Of a stretch of 64,000 bases of DNA, positions 54,406-63,732 are shown piece by piece. A program made the translations under genes and the position numbers. The DNA is from Marinobacter sp. EhC06 (GTDB lineage Bacteria > Pseudomonadota > Gammaproteobacteria > Pseudomonadales > Oleiphilaceae), in assembly GCF_001650915.1 (NCBI RefSeq), contig NZ_LXYO01000023.1, forward strand, positions 868,001-932,000, given 5' to 3'. The number at the start of each line of letters is the position of its first letter. Positions within the stretch are counted from its first letter, which is position 1. The notes beneath the pieces are model-generated. The model did not search any database and had not been told where the DNA came from. It saw only the letters and a list, made by a program, of their open reading frames with translations.

Positions 54406-54943
54406 AGATGCCGGGCGCATTACGCCAGTAGCCTTTGTAGTCCATGCCGTAGCCGAACAGGAAGCGGTCCTCCACTTCCAGGCCAGTGAAATCGGCCTTC
54501 AGGTTCGGGCGGGCTTTGCGGTCATGTTGCTTGTCGACCAGAACTGCCGTCAGTACCTCACTGGCACCGTGGGCACGGCAGTAGTCGGCGATGGCGCACA
54601 GGGTAGTGCCCTCATCAAGAATGTCATCGACAATCAGGATGGTGCGGCCGTTCATATCTGCCTCGGGCTGGAGCTTCCACTCAAGGATGCCGCCGGTGGT
54701 TTCCTGACGGTATCGGGTGGCGTGCAGGTATTCGGCCTGGACCGGAAACCGGAGCCGGGGTAACAGTTGTCCGGTAAGGATCAGCCCGCCGTTCATCACG
54801 CAGAATAACAGGGGGTTACTGTCTTTCAGTCGGGCGGTAATATCGTCGGCCAGGTTGCCTATTGCAGTCTGTACCTGCTGTTCATCGACCAGGCAATCGG
54901 CTTCGGCCATTACCTGGTTCATTTCGGCGACGGTATCGGTCAT
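54386..54943 (-). CDS. hpt: Hypoxanthine-guanine phosphoribosyltransferase
   Basis: Purine salvage enzyme of 185 aa. The PRPP-binding motif is ILIVDDILDEGTTL at about 101-114, and VMNGGLILTGQL lies near 49-60. The C-terminal DYKGYWRNAPGIYAVK is typical of the hypoxanthine-guanine type found in Pseudomonas and relatives. I chose the ATG at 54943 with AGGA nine bases upstream; the frame upstream is open but does not look like protein. It is first in the minus-strand series hpt-ubiC-ubiA. Confidence 0.9.
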   Translation of the reverse strand: MTDTVAEMNQVMAEADCLVDEQQVQTAIGNLADDITARLKDSNPLLFCVMNGGLILTGQLLPRLRFPVQAEYLHATRYRQETTGGILEWKLQPEADMNGRTILIVDDILDEGTTLCAIADYCRAHGASEVLTAVLVDKQHDRKARPNLKADFTGLEVEDRFLFGYGMDYKGYWRNAPGIYAVKGL

Positions 54944-55160
54944 ATCGGTCGGTCCTGTCGTAAAACGGGCGATTATACCGGAGAGGCGCAACAGAAGGGA
55001 GGGGCGGTCCCTGTTGTCAGGTCTGTAATTGTGGCTATTGGCAGAAAACTCCGAACTGGACCGTCGGCATTGGCATTGGTCAATTCCGGGGCGATGGGTA
55101 TGATGGCCTGATTCGACAGTTGTTCGTATGTGTAATGCGAACAAAACACTTGCGTGCATG

Positions 55161-55173
55161 ATTGTCTGACAAT
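55161..55173. promoter_or_regulatory. Small palindrome upstream of the rubredoxin gene
   Basis: ATTGTC-T-GACAAT is a perfect inverted repeat centred on one base, 36 bases before the rubredoxin ATG. It could be a regulator site or overlap the promoter of rubA. The 265-base gap between hpt and rubA shows no other clear element. Confidence 0.35.
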
Positions 55174-55208
55174 TACTATTGCGGCCGGATGATATTGGGA
55201 GAAAACCT

Positions 55209-55376
55209 ATGAAGAAGTGGCAGTGCGTGGTTTGCGGTCTGATTTACGATGAAGCCGAAGGCTGGCCCGAGGACGGCATTGAGCCCGGCACCAAGTGGGA
55301 AGATGTTCCGGAAGACTGGGTCTGCCCGGATTGCGGTGTCGGCAAGGAAGACTTCGAAATGATCGAGATCGGCTGA
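55209..55376 (+). CDS. rubA: Rubredoxin
   Basis: Small one-iron electron carrier, 55 aa. The four iron ligands are C6 and C9 (CVVCG) and C39 and C42 (CPDCG), with the aromatic WVCPDCG context of AlkG2/RubA-type rubredoxins. The ATG at 55209 follows GGGAG. It passes electrons from the rubredoxin reductase 58 bases downstream to partners such as an AlkB-type alkane hydroxylase, which is not in the window. Confidence 0.96.
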   Translation: MKKWQCVVCGLIYDEAEGWPEDGIEPGTKWEDVPEDWVCPDCGVGKEDFEMIEIG

Positions 55377-55434
55377 TATTACCCGGCACGGCAGGTGAAA
55401 CCCGCCAAGGTTCGTAAAATACAGGAACGCGGTT

Positions 55435-56589
55435 ATGACTGAACAGGCCCCCATCGTTATCGTTGGCACCGGTTTATCCGGCTATTCGCTGGCACGGGAA
55501 ATCCGGAAGCAGGACAAAGAGACCCCGGTTCTGATGTTGACAGCCGACGACGGCGTGAGCTACTCCAAGCCCATGTTGTCCACCGGCTTTACCAAGGGGA
55601 AGGATGCCGACGGGCTGGCCCAGGGCGGGACCGACGCCATGGCGGGGCAGTTGAATGTCCGGATCCGGACCTTTGCCACGGTCACCGGAATTGATGCCGA
55701 CGCCCACGAACTCATTCTCGGTGATGAACGGCTTGCCTACAGCAAGCTGGTCCTGGCCTGGGGCGCCGATGTGATCCGGCTCGGCCTGGACGGTGATGGT
55801 CAGGAGCATGTGTTCTCGATCAATGACCTGATGGATTACCGCGCCTTCCGGGAAGCGCTGGGCGAGGGCAAGCGGGTGGCGATTATGGGGGCGGGTCTGA
55901 TTGGTTGTGAGTTTGCCAACGACCTGCGCAACGGCGGTTATGAAGTTGATGTGATTGCCCCTTCCGAGGAGGTGATGCCCGGACTGCTGCCGGAGGCGGC
56001 CGCCCATGCTGTCCAGCAGGAGCTGGAGAATCTGGGGGTAGGGTTTCATCTCGGAACCGTGGTTGATCGGATCGACCGCAGTGGTGACGGGGTCAGTCTG
56101 ACCCTGGCCAATGGCGAGACTCTGGAAGCTGATCTGGTACTGTCCGCCGTCGGCCTGCGCCCGAGGACGGATCTCGCCCGCGCTGCGGGGCTTGAGACTG
56201 CCAGGGGCATCGTGGTCAATCGCGCTCTGGAGACCTCGGCGCCGGATGTCTACGCACTCGGTGACTGCGCCGAAGTAGACGGTCACGTCCTGCTTTATGT
56301 TTTGCCGCTGATGGCCTGTTCCCGGGCGCTTGCCAAAACGTTGCTCGGTGAGCGCACCGAAGTGAGCTATGGCACTATGCCGGTGATGATCAAGACGCCC
56401 TGTTGCCCCACGGCGGTTTGCCCTCCACCGTCGGAAGTCGAGGGCAACTGGGAGGTTGAGCAGGATGGCAGCAACGTCAAGGCGCTGTTCAAGAGCCCCG
56501 GCGGCGATGTCCTGGGGTTTGCGGTAACCGGCAGCTTTGCCATGGAAAAGCAGGCCCTGTCCAAGGAAGTGCCGCCGATACACGGCTGA
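55435..56589 (+). CDS. rubB: Rubredoxin-NAD(+) reductase
   Basis: FAD enzyme that reduces rubredoxin with NADH, 384 aa, the same length I recall for P. aeruginosa RubB. FAD-binding VGTGLSG is at about 10-16, the NAD-binding GAGLIGCEFA at about 152-161, and the second FAD motif is VYALGDCAE near 273-281. AGGA precedes the ATG. Together with rubA it supplies electrons for alkane or similar oxidation, consistent with a hydrocarbon-using lifestyle, and both genes share the terminator at 56606. Confidence 0.94.
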   Translation: MTEQAPIVIVGTGLSGYSLAREIRKQDKETPVLMLTADDGVSYSKPMLSTGFTKGKDADGLAQGGTDAMAGQLNVRIRTFATVTGIDADAHELILGDERLAYSKLVLAWGADVIRLGLDGDGQEHVFSINDLMDYRAFREALGEGKRVAIMGAGLIGCEFANDLRNGGYEVDVIAPSEEVMPGLLPEAAAHAVQQELENLGVGFHLGTVVDRIDRSGDGVSLTLANGETLEADLVLSAVGLRPRTDLARAAGLETARGIVVNRALETSAPDVYALGDCAEVDGHVLLYVLPLMACSRALAKTLLGERTEVSYGTMPVMIKTPCCPTAVCPPPSEVEGNWEVEQDGSNVKALFKSPGGDVLGFAVTGSFAMEKQALSKEVPPIHG

Positions 56590-56605
56590 TGCTCCTCTTC
56601 TATTC

Positions 56606-56633
56606 AACAGCCCCGGTTCCACGGGGCTGTTTT
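56606..56633 (+). terminator. Intrinsic terminator of rubA-rubB
   Basis: AACAGCCCCG pairs perfectly with CGGGGCTGTT around a six-base loop, with TTTT at the end. It lies 16 bases after the rubB stop. Confidence 0.9.
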
Positions 56634-56722
56634 GTCATGGCCGGCGACGGCTTTTCATTGCGAAATTTCGCCGCTTGCGGTAGAAAACTCCTTCGTGTGC
56701 TAACGAAATCACAGGAGCAGGC

Positions 56723-57580
56723 ATGCTTGAGGTAACCAAGAAACTGGTGGAGTTGCTGGATCTCTCGCCCATCGGTGACGACCACTTCCAGGGTGACAGC
56801 GAGGATCTGGGTTTTCCCAACGTCTTTGGCGGTCAGGTTCTTGGCCAGGCGTTGATGGCGGCCAGCCGAACCGTTGAAGGTCGCCTTTGCCACTCCCTCC
56901 ATGCCTACTTTTTGCGCCCCGGCAATCAGGACATGCCCATCGACTACGAGGTCCAGCGGGTCCGTGATGGTGGCAGTTTCTCGGTACGTCGGGTGATTGC
57001 CCGCCAGGACGGCAAGGAAATCCTGACCGGCTCCATGTCGTTCCAGGTGGCCGAGGAAGGTTTCGAGCATCAGTTGACCATGCCGGACGCGCCTGACCCG
57101 GAAACGCTTCGCTCGGAACAGGAATGGGGCCAACTGCTGGCACCCCAGGTGCCGGAAAGAATGCGGCCGATTCTTACCCGGGATCGCCCGATCGAGATCC
57201 GTCCGGTAAACCCGGTCAATCCCCTGAAGCCGGAGAAGCGCCCGCCCCACAAGCAGAGCTGGTTTCGTGCCCAGGGATACCTGCCGGACGATCCCGTGCT
57301 TCACCGCTGCCTGCTGACTTACGCATCGGATTTCCAGTTTCTCGGTACGTCACTGAATCCCCACGGTCTGACGTTCATGAGCAAGGGGCTGCAGGTGGCT
57401 AGCCTGGATCACGCCATCTGGTTCCACCGGGATTTCCGCATGGACGAATGGCTGCTGTACGACAAGGACAGCCCCAGTGCTTCGGCAGGACGGGGTTTCA
57501 ATCGTGGCAACTTCTTCAACCAGGACGGTGTGCTTGTGGCATCCACCACCCAGGAAGCCCTGATTCGTCAGAGGTCCTAG
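56723..57580 (+). CDS. tesB: Acyl-CoA thioesterase II
   Basis: Hydrolyses acyl-CoA to free acid and CoA, 285 aa (E. coli TesB 286), a double hot-dog protein. Conserved blocks are FGGQVLGQALMAA near 32-44, SLHAYFLRPG near 58-67, and in the C-terminal half SLDHAIWFHRDF, SPSASAGRGFNRG and VLVASTTQEALIR. AGGAGCAG precedes the ATG. It lies next to the electron-transfer genes for alkane use but has its own promoter region behind their terminator. Confidence 0.95.
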   Translation: MLEVTKKLVELLDLSPIGDDHFQGDSEDLGFPNVFGGQVLGQALMAASRTVEGRLCHSLHAYFLRPGNQDMPIDYEVQRVRDGGSFSVRRVIARQDGKEILTGSMSFQVAEEGFEHQLTMPDAPDPETLRSEQEWGQLLAPQVPERMRPILTRDRPIEIRPVNPVNPLKPEKRPPHKQSWFRAQGYLPDDPVLHRCLLTYASDFQFLGTSLNPHGLTFMSKGLQVASLDHAIWFHRDFRMDEWLLYDKDSPSASAGRGFNRGNFFNQDGVLVASTTQEALIRQRS

Positions 57581-57584
57581 GCGG

Positions 57585-60143
57585 CTAGCCCAGCTTACGC
57601 TGGTCCGGTTGCTGATGGTTCTGGTCCAGCCAGTCCATCAGTTCATCGAACGGCAGCGGCGGTGTCAGCAGGTAACCCTGGATCATGTCGCAACCCATGT
57701 CCCTGAGCAGGTTGGCGGTGACGTCATCCTCTACGCCTTCGGCCACCACCTGATAGCCCAGGCTGTGGCACATATCAATAGTAGTCTGCACAATCACCCG
57801 GTCTTCCGCCTCGGTGGTAAGCTCGGTGACCAGCGACCGATCAATCTTGACCTCGCTCGCGGGTAGCTGCTTGATGTAGGACAGTGAGGAATAGCCGGAC
57901 CCGAAGTCATCGATCGACACCGGGATGCCGGTGGCGCTGAGTGAGTTCAGCGCCCTCAGGGAATTACCCGGGTCCTGCATCATGGAGGTTTCCGTTACCT
58001 CAAAGATAATCGAGCCCTGATGGCTGTGATAGCTGTTCATCAGACGCTGGACAAAAATGGGAAAGTCCGGTTCCCGCAGGTTATTGGGCGAAATGTTGAT
58101 GGATATGTTCAGAGGCCAGCCGCGCTCCAGCAGTAGTGAGCGCAGTTGCAGTGATTGCTCAAGTACCCATCGGGTCAGCGGTTTGATCAGCCCGGTCTGT
58201 TCCGCAAGGCTGACAATCTCATCGGCGCGGATTGGTTTCGCCCGGCCGGGCCACCGGATCAATACCTCAATCCCGACGATACGGCCTGTTTTCAGGCTCT
58301 GCTTGGGCTGCATGAACAGCGCCAGCTGGTTGTTGTTAAGCGCATGCCGCAGCTCCGACACCAGGGTCAGCCGGTCGGCGCTATAGGAGTCTTTTTTAGA
58401 CTTGTAATAGGCAATTCCCCGCTCCCGGGCAGAATCCGATCCTTCGGCGATCACCGCACGGCGTATCAGGGTGTTGGCATCCGTACCATGCTCCGGGAAG
58501 ATTGCCACCCCAAGCCTGGGGTCCAGGGGAATCTGCATGCCCAGATAGTCAATCGGGTAGCGTATGCCTTCCAATGACTTGAGGATAGCGCGCGGAACCG
58601 AACCGGTGGCATCGGCGTCGACAACAAAGGCGAATGTCTGAGGATCCAGTGATGCCAGGTAGAAATTGCGCTGGTCGCTCTGTTCTACCGGCATGGCGCC
58701 CGGCAGTTCCCGCGCCACGGCATTGTAGTGCTTGGACGCCAGTTCCAGAATCCGGTCACTGTTGCGGTGCCCGAGGGTTTTGGTGACCGACTGCAGGTTG
58801 TTCAGGTGGATGACGGCGACGCCATAGCGTCGCTCGGGGCTGCGCAACATCAGGTCGTTCAGCATCATCTCCAAGCTGCCCCGATTGGGAAGTCCGGTGA
58901 GCGGATTGTGCAGCGCATGATCCATCAGCTTCAGCTCCGCTGACCGCCGTGCCGCCAGGGCATTCAGTTCGGCTTCCCGGGCGTCCACCTTGTCCTGCCG
59001 TTCCTGGTAAAGCCGCGCCGCCAGGGCCAGTGTGAGCAGAATGGCTTCCAGAGCGGATCCGATCTGCATGCCGTAGGTGGTCACAAAATTGTTGGGCAGC
59101 AAGCCGTACTTGTTGGCCGCGGTTATTGCACTGCCCAACGTCAGTGCCGCCCAGGCCACCGTGTAATAGCCGGCCTGTGGGTTGCCCTTCCACCATTGCA
59201 CCGGCCCCAGAACGGTGAGCAACAGGCAGCTGGGTATTGCCAGGGCTACGGTCAGCCGACTGCCGGTACTGTAATCGACGAAGAAAGTCATCAATGCAAC
59301 GGCTGCGTTCACGGAAATGGCGAACACCACCAGCCGGTTGAGGAATGGGCCGGTTTCCCGAAGTTTCAGGAACGAGCGCGAGAACAGCAGGGTGAACAGT
59401 ACCGCCAGAGGCACGGCCAGCAACATGATCTGATTCTGTGTTCCGGGGCTTTGTGGCCACAGGAACTGAAATGCCGCGCCGTTCACCGTGCCGATAAGCA
59501 GAAGGTAACCCAGCGTCGAGAGCACATAAAGCAGGTACACCGGCTCTCTGAGAGCGGCGAAGATAAACAGATTGAAGAAAATGACCGTGATCAGGATGCC
59601 GTAGTAGACCGAGTGCATCTGATCTTCAGTGGATGAATGCTCGAAAAAAGTCTGGGCGTTCCAGAGTCGAACCGGGATCTGCATGGCACCCTCGGTGTGC
59701 ACCTCCAGCAGAATCTGGTACTCGCTGGCGATGCTTTGTTCGAAGGGGAACAGGAAATGCCGATGCAGAATAGGCCGCTGTTCAAAGGGCACATGATCCC
59801 CGGTCACTATGCGCCGGGCAATGCGGCCGTTTTCCAGCAGATGGAAGGTGAGCCTGTCCAGTTGTGAGTAGCGGACTTCCAGCAGATTGATAGTGGCAGG
59901 GTGGGCTACCCGAAACCGAAGCCAGACGGTATCCCGGATGTAACCGAAATTCGGGCTTTCTTCCTCGAGGGTTTGCCAGTCACTGGAGGCAAGGGCTTCA
60001 CTGGCTGTCAGGTTTTCATCCGGGGCGGCGCGCAGATACTCGATTTGCGGTACATAGGAATCCTCAGCCCCCAGGGATGGGGCAGCCAGACCCGATAACA
60101 GCAGCAGTGTTATCAGTAAACGAAGCCAGAAAGTGGATGCCAC
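57585..60143 (-). CDS. Membrane EVL/EAL-type phosphodiesterase with 7TMR-DISM sensor and degenerate GGDEF
   Basis: About 852 aa, with the same layout as the protein at 42317-44920: signal peptide (to about residue 26), 7TMR-DISMED2 domain, seven helices (about 180-385), coiled coil, GGDEF-like domain in which the catalytic motif is replaced by PQTFAFVVDAD, and an EAL domain. The EAL motif reads EVL (GIEVLIRW), but the catalytic residues remain: NISPNN, EVTETSMM, IDDFGSG, VKIDRS, AEGVEDD and QGY. I chose the GTG at 60143, which starts the signal peptide; a TTG at 60203 is possible. Its stop is four bases from the convergent tesB stop. Confidence 0.85.
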   Translation of the reverse strand: MASTFWLRLLITLLLLSGLAAPSLGAEDSYVPQIEYLRAAPDENLTASEALASSDWQTLEEESPNFGYIRDTVWLRFRVAHPATINLLEVRYSQLDRLTFHLLENGRIARRIVTGDHVPFEQRPILHRHFLFPFEQSIASEYQILLEVHTEGAMQIPVRLWNAQTFFEHSSTEDQMHSVYYGILITVIFFNLFIFAALREPVYLLYVLSTLGYLLLIGTVNGAAFQFLWPQSPGTQNQIMLLAVPLAVLFTLLFSRSFLKLRETGPFLNRLVVFAISVNAAVALMTFFVDYSTGSRLTVALAIPSCLLLTVLGPVQWWKGNPQAGYYTVAWAALTLGSAITAANKYGLLPNNFVTTYGMQIGSALEAILLTLALAARLYQERQDKVDAREAELNALAARRSAELKLMDHALHNPLTGLPNRGSLEMMLNDLMLRSPERRYGVAVIHLNNLQSVTKTLGHRNSDRILELASKHYNAVARELPGAMPVEQSDQRNFYLASLDPQTFAFVVDADATGSVPRAILKSLEGIRYPIDYLGMQIPLDPRLGVAIFPEHGTDANTLIRRAVIAEGSDSARERGIAYYKSKKDSYSADRLTLVSELRHALNNNQLALFMQPKQSLKTGRIVGIEVLIRWPGRAKPIRADEIVSLAEQTGLIKPLTRWVLEQSLQLRSLLLERGWPLNISINISPNNLREPDFPIFVQRLMNSYHSHQGSIIFEVTETSMMQDPGNSLRALNSLSATGIPVSIDDFGSGYSSLSYIKQLPASEVKIDRSLVTELTTEAEDRVIVQTTIDMCHSLGYQVVAEGVEDDVTANLLRDMGCDMIQGYLLTPPLPFDELMDWLDQNHQQPDQRKLG

Positions 60144-60245
60144 GTCGTACCGTTTGATTGTCGTTGTCCAAAGGAGTATGGCGTGTCGCCTTTGGCGGCT
60201 CAAGTCACCGGCAGGGCCTGTTTGGCAAAATTTTGTAGCCAGGAC

Positions 60246-60692
60246 TCAGATCTGCTCAAGCCATGACCGGACCCAGGGCAGGGCTTCGGCTTCCGGCTCC
60301 ATGGTTTCCAGGGCATCAATTCGAAGCGTGTCTCCCACCTTGCGGGCAGCGGTTTCGTATAGCGCTTCCTCAACCAGGTCGCCGGCGCCACAGAAGGTGT
60401 CACCGTAGGAACTGTCGCCCAGCACGATGATGCCAAACGGCCGACCCGGTTGCTGGGGCAGTTGGTCCCGCAGATCCAGATAGAAGGGCAGCAGGTTGGC
60501 TGGCACTTCACCCTGCCCGGTTGTGGATGTGCAGACCAGAAGCGGATCGTTGTTCGAGGTGATGTCGTCCAGAGCCGGGTTCTCCAGTACGGTTACGTGG
60601 TGGCCATCGCCCTCCAGCTCCTTCTTGATGGCGCGGGCCGTCATGAGTGCGCCACCATAGACACTGCCCACCAAGATTCTGATTGATGTCAT
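60246..60692 (-). CDS. Flavodoxin-like protein, MioC type
   Basis: FMN-binding electron carrier of 148 aa. The phosphate-binding loop is GSVYGGALMTA at about 9-19 (TGSTxG-like), STTGQGEVPANLLPF lies near 55-69, and LGDSSYGDTFCGAGDLVEE near 92-109, all in the flavodoxin pattern. The size matches MioC of enterobacteria, associated with biotin synthase activity. The start has a weak AGG upstream. It stands alone between two c-di-GMP genes. Confidence 0.88.
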   Translation of the reverse strand: MTSIRILVGSVYGGALMTARAIKKELEGDGHHVTVLENPALDDITSNNDPLLVCTSTTGQGEVPANLLPFYLDLRDQLPQQPGRPFGIIVLGDSSYGDTFCGAGDLVEEALYETAARKVGDTLRIDALETMEPEAEALPWVRSWLEQI

Positions 60693-60771
60693 AGGTTACC
60701 TGTTCGCTGCCGTGGAAATGACCATACGGTCGTTCGGTGGCGCACGATCATAGCGGGAGTGCTTTGCTGCC

Positions 60772-61875
60772 TCAAGGTGAGAGGATGGGTGAGGACTCGT
60801 TTTCCTGGCTACGAACCCGCGGTGCTATCCGGTTGCGCCCGGATTCCTTGGCATTATAGAGATTCAGGTCGGCCTGTTTGAGCAGATCGTCAAGTGAGGG
60901 GGCCTTTGCAATAGAGCAGACGCCGGCGCTGATGGTTACCGGTAACGACTGGTCCCTGAACCGGAACGGGTGCCTGGCAACTTGAGACCGCAATCTCTCA
61001 GCCAGGGTCAGAGCCTGCAGCAGGGAAGTGTCAGGCAACAGGACCAGGAATTCTTCACCGCCCCATCGGGCCGCGACATCCGCCTGCCGAATCACGGTTC
61101 GCATCAAGGCAGCGAACTCCCGCAGGACATCGTCGCCAGCGTCGTGTCCGAACTGGTCGTTGATCTGTTTGAAAAGATCGAGGTCGATCAGGGCAATGGA
61201 GAAGTGATGGCCGGAGCGCTGGTAGCGGGAAAACTCCATGGTCAGGCGGTTCTGCATTTCACGGCGGTTGGCCAGCCCGGTGAGTTCGTCCGTCCGTGCC
61301 GCATGCTCGTGGGTTTCCGCAAGGGCCAGAAGTTCATTGCGTGCCTTCAGGCGGCTGGCTTCAAGGACAAAGCAGAAAATCGATTCGAAGGTCAGGGCAG
61401 CGAAAAAACGAATCTTGAAATCCATGCTGTATTCCGCGGACACCAGTGGCAGCCCGGGAAACTGGAATACCACTACCGCAATCAGGTAACAGAACAGCAG
61501 AACGGCCGTACCGGTTTTCAGATCGGTCAGGTAGAACAGCAGCGGTGGAAAGACGTAAAACCAGAGTGGCCCGGTGTTGTTCTCGCCGCCAGAGGCAATC
61601 AGGTAGGTGAAAAGCAGGCCGACAATAATGATCATCCCGGCTTTCTGGCGCGCACGGTTTCCGGTGCTGGCAAAGTACAGCATGTTCAGCGCAATCAGGC
61701 CGATGAAGGACCAGAGCACCCAGGCATGAGTTGTGTGTCCGGCGAACCAGGCCTTGGTACCGATGCCAACCAGAAAAGCGATGGCGGTTGCCGAGAGCCA
61801 GGTAAGCAGACGCGAAACCTGGGCGTCTTCCCGTTCGCCGGCAGCAAGCTGCCCGGAGGAAGGTGAATTAGGCAT
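60772..61875 (-). CDS. Membrane diguanylate cyclase (GGEEF, with I-site)
   Basis: Makes c-di-GMP, 367 aa. Six hydrophobic helices (about 22-175) form an MASE-like membrane sensor; a short helical linker leads to the GGDEF domain. The catalytic motif is intact as RWGGEEF, and an RQAD product-inhibition I-site sits five residues before it, so feedback control is expected. DELTGLANRR and DLDLFKQIND are also present. This is the one clearly active cyclase of the three c-di-GMP proteins in the window. Confidence 0.93.
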   Translation of the reverse strand: MPNSPSSGQLAAGEREDAQVSRLLTWLSATAIAFLVGIGTKAWFAGHTTHAWVLWSFIGLIALNMLYFASTGNRARQKAGMIIIVGLLFTYLIASGGENNTGPLWFYVFPPLLFYLTDLKTGTAVLLFCYLIAVVVFQFPGLPLVSAEYSMDFKIRFFAALTFESIFCFVLEASRLKARNELLALAETHEHAARTDELTGLANRREMQNRLTMEFSRYQRSGHHFSIALIDLDLFKQINDQFGHDAGDDVLREFAALMRTVIRQADVAARWGGEEFLVLLPDTSLLQALTLAERLRSQVARHPFRFRDQSLPVTISAGVCSIAKAPSLDDLLKQADLNLYNAKESGRNRIAPRVRSQENESSPILSP

Positions 61876-62083
61876 GGGAACCTTATTTTGCTGTTTTTGT
61901 AATTTTGACGCTTATATTCGGAATTATGAGTCAATTTAGTGCGTTTTTGCACTCCCGTCTGTGATGTGTTTAGTCTGTGTCAATTGTGACCGTTTTATTT
62001 CATTTTCATGTCAAAAATTTTATAGTTGCCGCGCGACAGAGCTCGCCCCCAATCCTCACAGACTAAACGAGACCTGATCTGTT

Positions 62084-63643
62084 ATGGCCCGTTCGAGCGG
62101 ATTCCTGGATACCCTTCTCACCAGCCCTACCACGGAACGATACAGGGTCGGCATCAGCCTGCTTTTCCTACTTGGTGTGTGGCTGACTGTCGGATCTTTC
62201 AGTCAGGGAATGCCCAACAGTATGTTGCTGATGGCCGCCGCGGTGATTGGCGGTTACATGGCGATCAATATCGGCGCCAATGACGTTGCTAACAATGTGG
62301 GGCCAGCGGTAGGTTCTGGTGCCCTGTCCCTGGGTGCCGCTGTACTCATCGCAGCTGTTTTCGAGGCCGGTGGCGCGATCATCGCCGGAGGCGATGTGGT
62401 GTCCACTATCAAGGGTGGCATCATTGATCCCTCCAATCTGGAAGAGAGCAGGGCTTTCGTATGGCTGATGACCGCCGCCCTTCTGGCGGGCGCCCTCTGG
62501 CTGAATCTGGCCACCTGGATGGGCGCACCTGTGTCTACAACCCACTCCATTGTTGGTGGCGTTCTGGGCGCAGGTATCGCCGCCGGTGGCTGGGGAATCG
62601 CAGACTGGGCGGTGATGGGCAAGATTGCGGCCAGCTGGGTAATCTCGCCGGTTCTCGGTGGGGCGCTGGCAGCACTGTTCCTGTTCGCGATCAAGAAGAC
62701 CGTGTTGTATCGGAAAGAGGTCATTCCGGCGGCCAGGACCTTTGTTCCCTGGCTGGTGGCAATCATGGCCTGGGCTTTCGGAACCTATCTGATGATCAAG
62801 GGTGTGAAGAAAATCGTCAAAGTCGATTTTCTTGAGGCGACGCTGATCGGTCTTGCCGCGGCTGCGGTGGTGTTCTTCGTCATGCGCACCCTGGTGGGCC
62901 GCATGGCATCGACCATGGAAAACAGCTCGGCAGGCGTGAATACCCTGTTTACCTGGCCGTTGATCTTTGCTGCCGCCCTGCTGAGTTTTGCTCACGGTGC
63001 CAATGACGTCGCCAACGCCATCGGTCCCCTGGCGGCAATTAACGATGCCCTGTCCGCGAATTCTGTGGTGACGTCTGCCAGCATCCCGATGTGGGTAATG
63101 ATGGTGGGTGCCCTGGGCCTGGCCGTTGGCCTCATGCTGTTCGGGCCACGCCTGATCAAGACCGTTGGCAGTGAAATCACCGAACTGGACAAGACCCGGG
63201 CATTCTGTATCGCCCTGTCGGCTGCGCTTACGGTGATCCTCGCGTCCCAGCTGGGCTTGCCGGTCAGCTCCACCCATATCGCCATAGGCGGCGTGTTCGG
63301 CGTTGGCTTCCTCCGGGAGTACCTGAAGTCCAACTATGCGACCCAGCTGCACAAGATCATGGAGCACCACGACCCCGCCGAGCAGGAGCGTCTCAAACCC
63401 TTCCTGGATGATTTTCGTAATGCCTCGGTGGAGGAGATGGAGAACCTTCTCAAGCAGGCCAAGAAGAAAAAGCAGGTGCCTTTGTCCAAGTCCGAGCGCA
63501 AGCGCCTGAAGAAGATCTACCGGGAAGAAATGGTGAAACGTTCGCACCTGGTGCGCATTGCGGCGGCATGGATCATCACGGTGCCGGCGTCTGCCATCAT
63601 GGCCGCGATCCTGTTCTTTACGCTCCGGGGCTTGTTGATCTGA
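62084..63643 (+). CDS. Inorganic phosphate transporter, PiT family
   Basis: Low-affinity, proton- or cation-coupled phosphate carrier of 519 aa with about ten to twelve helices. The duplicated signature is visible as GANDVANN near 62-69 and GANDVANA near 306-313, with the matching PVSTTHS and PVSSTHI pairs. A long charged insert (about 425-485: KQAKKKKQ... ERKRLKK) is cytosolic. The 208-base upstream gap is AT-rich with a TATAGT box at 62021-62026. Complements the Pst system under phosphate-rich conditions. Confidence 0.93.
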   Translation: MARSSGFLDTLLTSPTTERYRVGISLLFLLGVWLTVGSFSQGMPNSMLLMAAAVIGGYMAINIGANDVANNVGPAVGSGALSLGAAVLIAAVFEAGGAIIAGGDVVSTIKGGIIDPSNLEESRAFVWLMTAALLAGALWLNLATWMGAPVSTTHSIVGGVLGAGIAAGGWGIADWAVMGKIAASWVISPVLGGALAALFLFAIKKTVLYRKEVIPAARTFVPWLVAIMAWAFGTYLMIKGVKKIVKVDFLEATLIGLAAAAVVFFVMRTLVGRMASTMENSSAGVNTLFTWPLIFAAALLSFAHGANDVANAIGPLAAINDALSANSVVTSASIPMWVMMVGALGLAVGLMLFGPRLIKTVGSEITELDKTRAFCIALSAALTVILASQLGLPVSSTHIAIGGVFGVGFLREYLKSNYATQLHKIMEHHDPAEQERLKPFLDDFRNASVEEMENLLKQAKKKKQVPLSKSERKRLKKIYREEMVKRSHLVRIAAAWIITVPASAIMAAILFFTLRGLLI

Positions 63644-63688
63644 CCGGGCTGGTTGTATAAACCGAGTTTGGTCATACTATCGTTAAAA

Positions 63689-63705
63689 AGGGGTGGCTCA
63701 CCCCT
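63689..63705 (-). other. Short hairpin between the PiT gene and the last gene
   Basis: AGGGGT and ACCCCT pair around a five-base loop. The A-run lies before it on the plus strand, so a T-run follows it only on the minus strand, where no gene ends. Function uncertain. Confidence 0.3.
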
Positions 63706-63732
63706 CAAGCCTATTTGTCCATGGAGTGAAGT

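Noticed and set aside
61980..62030. Possible Pho box before the PiT transporter
   Set aside because: Segments such as TTTCATTTTCATGTCA resemble the unit only loosely on either strand and lack a clean 11-base rhythm. PiT genes are often not activated by PhoB.
62168..63547. A 459-codon minus-strand open frame
   Set aside because: It is the antisense of the PiT transporter, whose duplicated GANDVAN signature is unmistakable.
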